Shown here one piece after another: positions 32,414 to 44,312 of a stretch of DNA of 64,000 nt. The stretch lies in NCBI GenBank assembly GCA_022813625.1, contig JAKLMB010000015.1, positions 248,001-312,000 of the forward strand, given 5' to 3'. Position numbers and translations under genes: made by a program. Under the pieces are notes generated by a model, which was not told the origin of the DNA, did not search any database, and worked only from the letters and a program-made list of their open reading frames with translations. Numbering within the stretch: the first letter of the stretch is position 1; every line of letters starts with the position of its first letter. Origin of the DNA: Aaosphaeria pasadenensis (lineage: Eukaryota > Ascomycota > Dothideomycetes > Pleosporales).

Positions 32414-33793
32414 CGTGAACAGATATCACGAGCTCCGGTGAGACTTCAACTTCAGGTTGTTGGAATCTTCTTGGTGACGGTGGGGCTCGTTTTTCCCAGC
32501 TTTCAAGGTGTGTTTGTGTTGCGATGATGGAGCCTTCACTTCGCAACGCACTAACCCACTTTTTGTTAGTACAGTCACTGGCAGTTGATACTGGCAAATG
32601 AGAACGGTCTATCTGTCAGGTAAAATGCCAGACTTGGGAATAGTGAAGGTAAGGTCACAAGTGACTTCAGAATGCTCTTTGTGCCGACGTGACATGAATT
32701 GATCAAGAATGTTCGAAATGAACTGCATCTGATGGCAATAGGACGAGAAATGTGATGTGGCGTATAGTGTACCTAGTTCTAGTTCTTTTAAAACTGCTCT
32801 TGGATATTGATCAATCATCAAGAGAGTATATGGACATCCATCAAATTGAGATCAAGAGCATGAATGGGGCACTCTATCGTGATGTGAAGAGAATCTAGTG
32901 ATGTCAGTGCAATAGAACACTGCAAAGAAGCCTGAATACATACTCGAAATGTGACAAAGTGTATCTATACTGAAGCTTTTCTGTTACTGGTCACGTTATT
33001 GAATGTGCAAACTGCTGCCTGCAGTCGTTGTCGCGCACTGTTGTGTGCCCTCCCAGCGTTTGGGCCACCTAGGCCTCACTCACCTTCACCTCTTATTTTC
33101 GGCCTATATAAGGGCCCTAATTTGTGAATACTTTCAAGAATTCCGAGGCTATAGCGAATGTCGGTCCCTATATCGAAGTAGCTTTAGCTTTTCTACGACC
33201 TGTGTGGCCGGAGTGGAATCCTCGATTTCACAAAACCTGCACAGTGTTAAAGAGTCATACATCGGATACTGCACATTAGCATTGATTTTCTGTTCTGTCT
33301 TTTCGGGAACAGCTCGGGTTCAAATCCGGGTTGTTTCTACTTTTCTTTTTTTGCTTTTTTTTTCTCTTTTTATCTTTTGCTGTTTGATAGGTGTGTGACG
33401 ATCCGACTGGCAGGGAACATTTCTTGTTGTCTATGGCGCTTTGTTTAGGTTTCGGCTTATCTTTTTCTTGCCCCTGTACCTTATCCTTGTGAAATCCATT
33501 GTTCTCTTCAATGTCCCTGTGCCCAATTCTCATGTGTTGAGCGTACATCGGAGTAGAAGGTTCTTATTGACAAGGATCAGTTTGAAGGTCATGCCCCGAT
33601 GAACATCTACGCTATCTCAATAATTTTGTCTGAAACAGTAGATGAACTACCATTGGTTGCTTTCACTATTTGAATTTCTCAACCAGCATGTGTGTGAGAC
33701 TATACGCATGAGCCGCAGTGTTGGCATGAGCATTCTTGCGTACTTTATTTCGATAGAATACTCTACCGTGAATCAAGGATCAAAGATCCCATT
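32414..33793. other. Intergenic: BTB gene promoter and 3' flank of ureG
   Basis: No gene recognised. It contains a T-rich pyrimidine tract at about 33340-33382 and a tRNA-B-box-like word near 33317 that fails to fold (see rejected items). Confidence 0.4.
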
Positions 33794-34764
33794 CTATACA
33801 ACTGGAACAAATTTCTCTTTCCTGGCCTGCGTAGCACCGCTAGCCTTCCATGCACTCAGAATCAAATCAACAATATTAGTGACTCCCCTATCGTGCTTGA
33901 CCTCAGCAAAGATGGTAGGTCCTCCCTCCCTCATCCTCCTGCTATCCCTATCCATGACATCCAGATCCGCACCCACTGCCTGGGCGAGATCAATCTTGTT
34001 CACAACGAGCAAATCCGACTGCGTGATTCCGGGCCCGCCTTTCCTGGGGATCTTGTCGCCGCCAGAGACGTCAATGACGTAGATGATGAAGTCGGCGAGC
34101 TCTCGCGAGTAGTTCGCAGCTAGATTGTCGCCGCCGGACTCGATGAGGAGGATGTCGGTGTCGAACTTCTCGTGGAGCTGGGTCAGGGTGAGGAGGTTTG
34201 TGGAGATGTCTTCGCGGACGGCGGCGTGGGGGCAGCCGCCTGTTTCGACGGCGACGATGCGTTCGCTAGAAATTTGATTGTTTCTTAGTACTTGGGTCTG
34301 GAAGGGGTAGTGTTATAGAGACTGCTTACGCGGGAAGAGCATTGTTCTTGGTCAGGAATTCGCAGTCTTCACGGGTGAAGATATCGTTGGTGACGGCGGC
34401 AATGGAAAAGCGGGTTCGAAGAGCTTTACAGAGTGCAAGCATGAGCGCTGTCTTTCCTGATCCTACGGGTCTTCACAACCGAGACTTAGCTTTGTATTCA
34501 TTGAAGCTCCATCGCGATGACGTAGAGGCGCGAGTGGTATATAGCAGCAGCTAGCTATTAAAGCTTATCGGAGCAGTGGGATTAGACGTACCCTCCGATA
34601 CCGATTGTGAAAGCTCTCTCCTCCCAGTCTCTGCCCTCTATGATTGGCATCTCACGTCCTAGGAAGCTTCCGGGTCCATCAAGGATCTCGTGGGTGTGGC
34701 CATGGTCAGCTGCGGCACCGGCATGCGAATGCGACGCGCCGTCATGTGAATGGCTGTGAGACAT
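33794..34764 (-). CDS. ureG: Urease accessory GTPase UreG
   Basis: Three exons: 34764-34592, 34470-34330 and 34265-33794, giving 261 aa; the introns gtacgt...gtgaag and gtaagc...ttctag close in frame. UreG is a SIMIBI-class GTPase that, with UreD/F, delivers nickel to urease. Seen: a His-rich N-terminus (MSHSHSHDGASHSH, HGHTH) suited to metal binding, the P-loop GPVGSGKT (58-65) split by the first intron, TNDIFTREDCEFL, the metal-binding CPH in ETGGCPHAAVRED, ESGGDNLAA, and the guanine motif NKID. This is a full-length fungal UreG. Urease itself and the other accessory genes are not in the window, as usual for fungi where they are scattered. It is transcribed from a promoter facing the quinone-reductase gene's 3' end. 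Confidence 0.97.
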
Positions 34765-35296
34765 GATAAGGTGGACCTAGTGCAGACTGAGCTTGAAGCT
34801 TTTATCCCAAAGAACCGTTTCTGGTGCACGCAATTGCACTAGTATGTGGCTGGCAAGGGTAAGGTCAATTGGCGACAGAAGAGTGGACAGTTGGAGCTAT
34901 AGAATGGATGAAATGAGGTTGGAATTTGCTAATAAACTATGGCGGGGCTGTTCCGTTGCTTCTACTTTCGTAAGGTGGGGTTCCCACGAGGCGATCGCCG
35001 ACGCGGGAGAGCTAAACCATGCAACGACGTCTACCTATACCTTTCGACTTCAATCATGTACCTTTTTTGCAACAATTTGAAGCCTCTAAGCCGAGCCACT
35101 TCAGATACAGAAGATGAATTCATCTACGGGAGTATAACCTTCGACTGTATATTTGCGAGTACTCCATACATTCACAGGATCTCAAGACTGTCAACTGATA
35201 GAGGATACATGAAGCTATCAGGCGACCAGGGCGACGTGCCTACTATCTCTTTCTCTGTACGTGTGGTAAATCGCTTCCATGCCAGGTACTCTTGAT
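34765..35296. other. Intergenic: ureG promoter and 3' flank of the MDR gene
   Basis: Short minus-strand spacer with overlapping small ORFs lacking features; nothing further seen. Confidence 0.4.
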
Positions 35297-36536
35297 CTAC
35301 GAGTCCAATTTGATGATGATCTTCCCGTGGAATTTCCCTGATTCCAGACGGTCGTAAGCATCCTGCGCTTTTGCGAAGGTGAACGGCTGGTCCACCAATA
35401 AAGGACTAAGGTGTACTTTATTTTCCTCAAGATAACGATTCATGTCTGCAAACTCAAGCCTGCTGCCAACAGCAATGCCCCTATTGTAGTTAGTTGGGCA
35501 GCATGTACAGATCAGGAGAAATGCGTCACTTACTTCAACTTAGCTCCCTTTCCCATTAGTCTCATAATATCTCCCGGCGCCCAATCGGCGTCAAACCCCT
35601 CCAAAAACCCGACCATTGAGACAGTACCACCTCTTTCGCAAAGAAAGCTTATGTCGTCCATGAGGGACTTGGGTCCAGTATTATTGACGACAAAGTGTAC
35701 TCCTTTTCCGCCAGTAAGACGCAAAATCTCAGTCTTTTGATCAGATACAGTCTTGTAATTGAGACCTTGGATTTCGGGGCTCAGTTTCTTGATAGCAGCC
35801 AACTTCTCGTCGGATGAAGATGTAATGATAGGACGGATACCCGCGGATAAGCATAGAATAAGTGCAAACATGCTTACGCCTCCAGTACCTGCATGTAACA
35901 TAAGTATATGATTGTCAATTCATTCAGAAACACTTTACCCTGCAGCAAGGCACTTGCACCTTTAGGGACATTCTTTAGTCCATCGAGAGAGTTCCAAGCT
36001 GTAAGACCAGCGCATGGAAGTGTAGATGCCTATAGATGTATTAGGATAAGGTTAAGGGAGTGATCTGGAGCTGGGAGGACTTTGCTTAGACTTACTTCCT
36101 CCCACGATAAGTGTGCAGGTATCGCTACCAAATGCTTCTCATCAAATACGGCATATTCACGCAAAACACCAGGACAATTTGACCCAATAGCTTGCGACAT
36201 TCCATCATCGAAAGGTTCAAGTTTTCCAATACCCGTAATGGGGCAAACGCGGTCTCCCACTGCAAAGCGGGAAACCGCAGATCCAGTAGCAATCACCTCC
36301 GCCGCAGCATCTGAACAAGGAACACCGCGATCTTCAATCTCGACAGGATATGTACCAATGAGCATGGCAATCTCGCGATAGTTCAGTGAAACAGCGTGGA
36401 TTTTGATAACGACATCTGTAGGATCAAGGTTCCTTGGGAGGATTTCGTCGTATGTGCGATATATGGAGAGAGGATGGTCCTTGGATCCATTCTTCCCGCT
36501 TCGGCGCCAGGCGGAGTATGTTGAAACGTTGGCCAT
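35297..36536 (-). CDS. MDR-superfamily oxidoreductase without zinc motif (quinone oxidoreductase-like)
   Basis: Four exons: 36536-36096, 36029-35939, 35888-35534 and 35480-35297, giving 356 aa; all three introns (gtaagt...atatag, gtaaag...tgcag, gtaagt...aatag) close in frame. Seen: the MDR N-terminal fold (VVIKIHAVSLNYREIAMLIG, GDRVCPI), the ASTLPCAGLTAWNSL block, a GTGGVS nucleotide loop, and the C-terminal EFADMNRYLEENKV ... AYDRLESGKFHGKIIIK typical of zinc-independent quinone reductases or enoyl reductases. The structural-zinc cysteines are missing. The likely reaction is NADPH-dependent reduction of a quinone or enone; the substrate is unknown. It is not part of a visible cluster. Confidence 0.9.
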
Positions 36537-37918
36537 AATAACCTGAAATGAAAGAGTTTATTTCTGCAGTGTCATATCAAATTGCGACGGACCTCTTTAT
36601 AGGGTATCAGGTCCCAACTATATGGGTTAGTCGCGGATACTTATTTAGTCCACAATTTGTACCAAGTTTAAGCTAGAGATATGCAAGATTTCGTCACGAC
36701 TCCTACTAATTGCACATGTCCGATCAGGAACAATCGTCAAAAGCCGAGTGGATGTGTTCGAACGCGTAGTGAACCATTTAGCAGCGTAGAGAGTAGGCAA
36801 AAGTTACGCAAGAAAGATCCATTGTGCAGAAATATGCTGATTAATCAAAGATCATGGTTGCAGTCAAGTCAAGAGATTAACTTACTTTCATGTCACTAAA
36901 GATTTGAATACTAATCATCATTTGTAGTACAACGGGGTAACTGGCATGCTTTCATTGTTGATACCTGCCAGGTTTCGTTCTCAAGTCAAGTGCGCATATT
37001 GATGATGAAGGCGGGTAGTAAAGCCCGCTCACGCGGCTTGCCACTATTTGTTAATCGAGTGATCTATGGTCGAGGAGGAATAGTAAATGCTGGAGATCGA
37101 CATGCTTTGAAATAATTCATTGCTTCAAAGCTTGTATGAATTGATAGTTGTAGAAGGTGTTGTTAGCCCGTAAAATCTGTTCGAATGTGCAAAAAGTGAT
37201 TATTAATAATCTACATAGAAGTAAGGGCAAACCTTTTATCCGGTACTTGAGTATGATAAAATGGCCTCTAATTTACACGAATATTTACGTTATAAGACTA
37301 CTTGCCTGATAAGATTGTGTTCAGGGCGCGTATTGATGACATAGAGTAACTACTGTACGTCCAACTGCAGCAGAACATCCAAGGTACCGCAGTAAGATCT
37401 TCTCCTGAAGCATTTTATGAATATTTCTATACATCAAAAGACCTTCGAATTCTATCTTATCATGTTATTCCCCATGCTCTGGTAGAACAAGTGGTCGAGC
37501 AATATCGCTAGCATGCGAGATCCAATCCTCTCTCCTAAGGCTGTTTTCCGTAAAGGGAAATCCAAGCTGGCTAGGGATTATAGAATCAGTGATTTGCGTT
37601 GTATCATTTTGCTTCGAGCTCTTCACCATTCTACAAAATCTATAGAGTTAGACTATATGCTGTATAGAGGGCTTCGAAGATCAGGTCCAGTAGAATTTTC
37701 TCATAGCGAGAAATTGCTGCTGATTTCATCTCTGCCTTTTCGATGACCCAAAGGCCTACAACGATCATTGACTGCACTATCAAATTCATTGTAAGATTGT
37801 ATGCATAAAGGGCCCATGGCCGTTAAACTTTGCGAAGTAGAGATTGACCATTGATGTATAACCTTACCTTCTTTAAAAGGGTGTTTGAGGCCACACTTTC
37901 TGCATATACAACGATCAT
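36537..37918. other. AT-rich gene-poor stretch
   Basis: AT-rich DNA with stops in all frames and no ORF beyond 77 aa. It lies just downstream (on the minus strand) of the Zn2Cys6 remnant and shows no continuation of that gene. Decay after transposition or repeat-induced mutation is possible but no recognisable element remains. Confidence 0.4.
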
Positions 37919-38323
37919 TTAACGTTCTGTAAGATTGATAATATATCTTCTGGGAGATGACTCAGTTTCTTGTGTTCGACTTTCAGAAGTTCGACTGTGC
38001 AAAGAAGAATGAATATTATTTAGTTGACATCTAGTGCACGGAATGCCACCGTCGCAGCGGAATTTTACAGTCTGACATTTGTCGCACGCTTCCTTGGGGC
38101 GACATTGGACAAGTTCGACTCTATGGTCAAACTTGACATGGAGCCTTCGTGTGTCACTATAACACGGAATGACAAGTGAAAGTGGTACGTATGGAATCAT
38201 AGCTAGGTCTACCTTCGCTTGTACTTCTATCACAAATAATGCAACAAGAATGCAGTTACATTCCGCCGATGCACTGCTTTGTGTCGTTGTAGGTGCTCTT
38301 ATCGTGACCTGCTCATCTTTCAA
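37919..38323 (-). pseudogene. Remnant of a Zn2Cys6 transcription-factor DNA-binding domain
   Basis: The frame encodes CDKCQTVKFRCDGGIPCTRC, which matches the first five zinc ligands of a fungal binuclear cluster (C-x2-C-x6-C-x5-C-x2-C). The sixth Cys expected 6-8 residues later is absent (Ser-Ser-Leu there), and the frame stops 37 residues on. Nothing downstream for over 1 kb encodes the middle homology region of such factors. The upstream part of the ORF is not typical either. I read it as an orphaned, decayed fragment; a spliced short gene cannot be fully excluded. Confidence 0.55.
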
Positions 38324-39597
38324 CCCCTTTAGAATCGTAAGAGCGGGAGCAGCACACTCCAGCAGGGTCGTTCAAGAGCCCTTGCAGCCATTATACGATA
38401 GACCCCGTGCAAGACAGATAAAGATAGTTATCATTCAGAATACATGACAACAAAGCTGGTTCAAAGATCAAGTAGATTCCAGGACATCACAAGGCTGTCG
38501 AAGAATGAAGCAGCGTAGCTTCCAGGTCGTTACCCAGATAACACGTAACCAGGCAATAATGAGATGAGCTCAAATCAATGAGCATTTGCACAAAGAGGTG
38601 CTAACCGGAACGAGAAGGGCGATAGTTGTGCAACGTCGCGGCCCCTTCATTGTGTTTGGCACATTAGTTAACGAGAAGATGGGTGTCAGATTAATGCAAC
38701 AATTTGGTTTGTGCAATGAGGATATGCACCACCATCTAAATAAAATCATCAATAATGACAAGAAATGAATTTGCTACCATAGAAATGACAATATGAGCAG
38801 ACAGGGAGAGTGTGGGATCGCGTGGCTGCAGGAACGGAGGTGGGAAGCGAGAGAATTGCGGTGGACTTGCAGGTTTTGTTGTTTGATGTGGTGGCACGAA
38901 TCAGCCAACTTAGACGACAACTCGAACACTACGCTTGGACCCACCAGACAACGGCGAGCCAAACCCTGAAATGGAGGGAAATGATAGACTGTCAATAGAC
39001 GGGGCTTGCGGGAGGATGTAGGCTGGTTTATTAGTTGGGATAGATTGAATGTGCTGGCTCATGATTCACCGTAAGCCTCGCATCGATTCTTCCTCCTGTC
39101 CCGTCGTCGAGATAACTCACCGCGTAACCATCAGTCGGTCAACAGAAATCTACTTGTCCTATCGTGGGGTTCGTCTTCCCTTTCCATTGGTCCAACACCC
39201 CATTCTTCCCGGCTCGTCGACTGTTTTGATCTCCCACGAGAGATTATCACCATCTGTCGCTGCTACCTTGGGATGGACTCCCGATTCTACACGGCGCCAC
39301 ACGTTCTCGTATTAATGCTACTTTGTTGTTTTCATTTCCTTTGCATGAAGACAACTCAGCACCAGGCTTCCCAGTCACCATGACGGAATTCCATAAGAAC
39401 TGGTGGTCCTCGCCAAAAGTCGCCAACCCCTACCATACCAGTACATCCCCGGCACACCTTATGTCGTTGTTGTAGTCCTTAGGTTCCTTCTAGGTAGAGT
39501 TTGACCAAGTTTATGCAGCTTCATCGAGCGATCGGTACTCCAGCGATTCATCGACATTCAAACTCCACACCAATTCACCCGGCAACGCACCTCAATC
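38324..39597. other. Intergenic: upstream of the 39598 gene
   Basis: No recognised gene. The last ~500 bp before 39598 are C/T-rich, as expected of a promoter and leader. The small ORFs near 38586-38998 have no features. Confidence 0.4.
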
Positions 39598-40803
39598 ATG
39601 CTTGGACCAACTTCCCCCCAACATACAAATCCCGACCCGCGCAACATTCTCCGCACATTCGCTCCCATGCGGTCCTTCATGGGTTCTGGCGGCTTCGTCA
39701 TGTCTGGCGTCCTGGAAGCTTGGGAAAAATCACATTATCTATCCCTCACGCTCTGGGATATTGACCTTCAATTCCAAAAGGCCAATGAAGCTTATGAAGA
39801 TTGGCTGAGTACACAACGTCGCCGCAGATCCTCGAAATGGGATTGTTTTGGAATCAGTGGAAATAACGATGAAGATGAATTACAACGAGCGCTATGTCTT
39901 GGCCGTCGCGTCAAGGAATTCATGGAGAAGGGAATTGAGGCATTCGGCACACGCTTCGAGAAAGGCGATTGTAAGTTTTCGACATTTTAAAACATGTTCC
40001 TACGTTTTCGAAATTAATACTGATGCGTCACAGCAAAATGCAATGCCATCGTCTCTGCACAGCTAACGCGCGCGCAACATGAAATCCACGCTGCGCTCCT
40101 CAATCATTCACTATCCCGCACACCTGCTGGGATGATGCCGTTCGACGACATATTGACAGCCGCGAAAGCCGTTCGCCGAACGTGTCTACAGGCATTGCGC
40201 GACCAATTCGCACGCCTGCAATCGCCTCCCAAAACCGCAGCCATGCTCCCTCTTCCACGTTTCAACATGGATTTCTGCCCTTTCGCATCACAGATTCAGA
40301 GGGACCGCTTGTCATCATTCTCTACCAAGAAAGCCCAACCGTATGACCGACACGATGAACGCGAGATCTGTCCCTGCTGCGCTGCTGTCATTTCGGTTTC
40401 CAAACACAGCGGCCTTTCTCAGTACCGACAAATCCTTTTCAAATCTCACCTCGCACCGAACACCAATTCTTCCGAGGCAGGCACCACGTTCGCTTGCACC
40501 AGCTGCTACAAAACCTTCGACGACTCCTTCGGCTTCCTAGACCACGTTTTCCAGAAGGAGATTGGCAGCGACAAAAGCTGCCAGATGCGACAAACCTTTA
40601 GCCGTGACAGCTCGGCATTCAGTATCAAGTCCGGATCTACCGATAGTGACCCCGCCGTGGTCGAGCGATGCCTACGCAGCTGTCTGCGACGGGAATTGGC
40701 AAGGCAGCGAACGATTCTACAGAGAACCAAGGAGCTCGAGAACCCAGTCGTCAAGCGCGACATCAAGCGAGACTCCATCATGTCGAATACAGCAATCGCA
40801 TGA
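39598..40803 (+). CDS. Fungal protein with two C2H2-like Cys/His pairs, unknown function
   Basis: Two exons, 39598-39970 and 40034-40803; the 63-nt intron gtaagt...tcacag closes in frame, giving 380 aa. Seen: an aromatic and charged N-terminal segment (LEAWEKSHYLSLTLWDIDLQ), helices around ELQRALCLGRRVKEFMEKG, a central Arg-rich helix, then ICPCCAAVISVSKHSG with a following His (FKSH), and FACTSCYKTFDDSFGFLDHV, which looks like a degenerate zinc finger. The C-terminus is basic with many Arg-Glu pairs. I do not recognise the family. The paired CxxC motifs suggest zinc-dependent folding or nucleic-acid binding, but that is inference. The exact ATG is uncertain; an in-frame Met 23 residues later (MRSFMGSGGF) is also possible. 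Confidence 0.72.
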
Positions 40804-43243
40804 TGCTACAAACACTCCTCTCACAACCTTATACTTCAGCTTCATTCCTTTTCCATTTGTCACCAAAGGGAGCCTCATTCTAAGGCATTTTGTTCAAACT
40901 TTTTTACGCTTTTACGTTTCGGTCATGTCCTTTATATCCTTAGCCCAGCATCAATACCCCCTTTCGCGAATCGTCCAGGAGTTTCCTTCCTTCCCTTACA
41001 TATATACCCCTGGAGCGTCTACTTTGTATTCTTTCTCGCCGTTCATTGCGTCACTTGTGTGGCGTGCAAAACGATATTCATTTCATTATTGCCGCGAGAA
41101 ACAATCTCGTTTTTCGGAGGGTCTTTTACACATCATGTAATGCTTTTTCTTCCAATGTTTACGAAGTATGATTTTGAGATACCTTTTTAACAACAATTGT
41201 ATAGTGGTAGATTTGTATGTATATATGTGTAATGTTGTTAGATCTTGGTAATATCCTTAATCTTTTTCGTATATCTAATTCCAAAACGATGGAATAAATC
41301 GATATTATTTCCTCTTATTTTCAATAATATTGTTACAATTCATCTTTATTCTATATTGTACACCCAATCATTATCCTGAGAACTGAAAGCAAGATCTTGA
41401 TGGTCGTCACCGAAACTTCATCAAGTGAGGATATATCGATCGTGCCGTTTGACCGTCCGTAGGAAGCGGATCATCAGGATGAAAGGTGGATGGAAACGCG
41501 GCCACCATTGCGCAGATGATGGTGTTGTAAGGATTTGATACAAATCTTCTTTTTAATAATTAAACACTCCCTTGGCTGACTCCTAGTTTGCCTTTTATTT
41601 TTGTTTTAAAGAAATGGTGTTTTCTTTACTATTGTTTTATTGTCTTACTCATAACATTGCAGCTAAATATCCTATGATTAAAACAAGCCCACAACTGTAT
41701 CTAAATTAGTAAAAAATATAATCCCATCTACAAATAACAGCCTCATGGTAATCACGCGTCGATGATAAAGTCCTTTACACCATTCCCCGATCAATTTGAC
41801 TCCGCTCAGTTGCTGGAGTGGCCGGATGCCATCCCCGTATCTGCGTGCTTACAGATTCCACCAATACGTACATACATACTTTAACGTTTATCTGGACGGC
41901 TTGCATGGTAGGTTTAGCGAGAGGCGTTGTAGACTTATCGTTTCGCAGTAGTTCTAAGTGCGGAGTAGCTGAAAGAGTAGAATCAAAACGGTAATTGTAC
42001 TGTACAAATTACATCGAATAGTTAATTCTCTGATGGATTGAATGACCTATCAGTAATGGTAAGCATGAGGGACCTGCTAATGCTACTATGTGTCTCTAAT
42101 ACACTGTAGTTTTACGCATGAGCTGTCGGTGTTCATTATGCTCAAGTCGTACCGAGTACTATAAGTCCAACACCCACAACCTCCCCGAAATCCTTCCGGA
42201 CAAACCCACCGAAATCGCTCCCTTCAACATCCTCCCCGCCGACCTCAGATAGAATTTCTACTTGATCTATGATCCCATCACCTCTCTGATCCCTTCTCCC
42301 CGTCTTGTCTAGCCCCATCCCTAGCCTCTGCGCCGTGACGACAGTTCTTGTGTTTCTCTCTCATGCTGGGCCAGCCTTGGCTGCTTTGGAACGAATGATG
42401 AAGTGGGACTAGTGAGATGTATGCTCCCGCATGGAACGAGTTCGGCCGAGTTGAGGGCTGGGCGGGGTGAGGGAATTGGCGGCAGTGTTGGCGTGGAGGA
42501 GGAGTCACGTTGTGTTGAGGCGGTGAACGGGAAGGATGGATGAGTAGGTATTCATTCTGTGGGGAAGACTCAGAGGAGTTGATAGATGGACAGACATGTA
42601 GATGGGCTGTTGAGGGTGAGTCTGGGAAGTTTCTACAGTGAGGGTTCACTGTTGGTGGGAAAGAGTCTATGCTGGCAATTTATCCAGAACATCACAGAAT
42701 GCATCAATACACGACAAGTTGAGTGATTCAAGATAGCATATTCCACTTCGAAAGCTGTATCTTCCTATGCCAACTCGTACATTTGAGGTTCACTGTTTAC
42801 CTCTTTCCCCATCCAGACGTGCCTTCCCCCATCCCTTCACCTTTATTTCGACTCCACGTCTTCAACCACCCTGCCCGCAACATCAACGGCACAGAAAACC
42901 AAAACCTCGAGAAGTCTTTTCATCGAAGCATCGCTGCATCTTGCAAACGATTGATATCATGCCCAAACCGGTTCCGATCCATAATAGCCCAAATACGCCA
43001 TACCGATGCCGCTTTGTCGAGCGTCCATGAAAAAAAGACAAAAGACAAGAAAAACCAGGACTACCAAAATGAGTCGCGGTGAAAAAAAGAAAAAGCTAAT
43101 AAAAAAGGTATAATATCATGACAATCGTTGCTGGAAAACACCTGTTCAATGAACACAAAACAACACGAAGCGAACTACTCTTTTTCTTATTCGTACCAAA
43201 ACCCACCACCGCGCAACTGCTAGACTTGGGCGAGATTCTGTCG
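40804..43243. other. 2.4 kb convergent intergenic region
   Basis: AT-rich from ~41.1 to 42.1 kb with stops in all frames. ORFs at 42278-42649 (-) and 42723-43082 (+) are proline/serine-rich low-complexity frames without homology I recognise; they are probably not genes. A purine-rich tract lies at about 43025-43110. Confidence 0.4.
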
Positions 43244-44312
43244 CTACCGGAGCGCTCGCGAGAGCCATCGGTCCCACCAGTTTCGCACGCCTAGGATGCT
43301 CTCTTTGCCGTCGTTGTGGCTGTCCTGTCCGGATGGGTCGCCGAGGATCGCGGAGAAGAACCAGAAGCAGGCGGCTGTCCATGCAGCGACTGCGACGCCT
43401 GCGGCTACGACGGGGGAGAAGAGGTGCACAACGACGAGCATGGCTGGACTATATTCCGTCGATGAGGAGAAGGAATATATTAGGTGGAGTTGGAGGTTGA
43501 GTGGCGGCGCGAGGAAGGAGATGAGTTGCGCGGGAAGAGGTGGGCGGGTGGAGAAGAGACGAAGGGGTTGGAGAAGAAGCGCAGCGAAAAGGGCGAAGAT
43601 AGTCCAGAGGGTGATGCCGAACGAGAGGAGCATGCATGGCGCAGAGAGAAAGAGCTATAATCGTGATGTTAGAGGCTGAAACATGGGGTTGATCGATTCT
43701 GTGGGGTAAGTGACATACCAATAACTGCCAGGCCTTCTCTTCGGGACCCTTTTCGTGGTATTCACCAGAGTCGTAGATGGCATTTGCTCCATCTGGATTT
43801 GACGAATTCCGATGAGAGGAGCGATGGCCGTAAGACGCTGCAGCGGCCTTCTCTGGATCGATGTAGGCGCGAGGTGGATAGGTGACGCTGGTTGGTCGCT
43901 GAACTGGTTGAATCTGCTCTATCGAGCGGTGCTTCCTGCCTACGGAGGAGATACTGCTGCCCGGACTGGGAGGTGCTGAGACCTTTGGGGAAAACGGGTG
44001 TGATATGACAGAGTCGTGAGCGCGGGCACTGCTGCTCTTGGAGCCTCGCTGTGAGCGAGGATTGGCTTGACGGGCATAGTATGCATCTTTGTCGGTATAT
44101 GTGTATTCGTACTCGCTGGGAGGTGTGGGCTGCGAAGTTCGCTGATACTGTTGGCGCTGTTGCTGCTGCAACTGCTGCTGATAATTCTGCTGATAATTCT
44201 GCGAGTTTCGTGGACTGGAGCTGTGTACGGTGGCAGCAGCAATGGGAGGTGAGGGAGTGGAAGTGGCAGGTGGAATGGCTGCGGCGGCGTTCGGCGGAGC
44301 CTGGGGTTCCAT
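43244..44312 (-). CDS. Fungal membrane protein with disordered Gln-rich N-terminus
   Basis: Two exons, 44312-43719 and 43654-43244; the 64-nt intron gtatgt...attatag closes in frame, giving 334 aa. Seen: residues 1-195 are disordered, with a Gln-rich run (NYQQNYQQQLQQQQRQQYQ), Ser/Pro stretches and RSSARAHDSVI-type phospho-like sites. Then come about three TM helices: LFLSAPCMLLSFGITLWTIF continuing into ALFAALLLQPLRL, the region around LIYSF, and VVVHLFSPVVAAGVAVAAW with FWFFSAIL. It ends in a conserved-looking tail (GVRNWWDRWLSRALR). I know similar tails from uncharacterised fungal membrane proteins. Topology would put the disordered part in the cytosol. Function unknown. Confidence 0.78.

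Noticed and set aside
33300..33330. tRNA-like B box (gggttcaaatccggg) followed by a T-rich terminator-like tract
   Set aside because: The flanking bases do not form a 5-bp T stem with a 7-nt loop, there is no matching acceptor stem or A box 50-60 bases upstream, so it is not a tRNA gene.
33003..33398. 131-aa plus-strand ORF rich in Cys, Phe and Leu
   Set aside because: Reads through a poly-pyrimidine tract; no start context, no conserved motif; considered non-coding.
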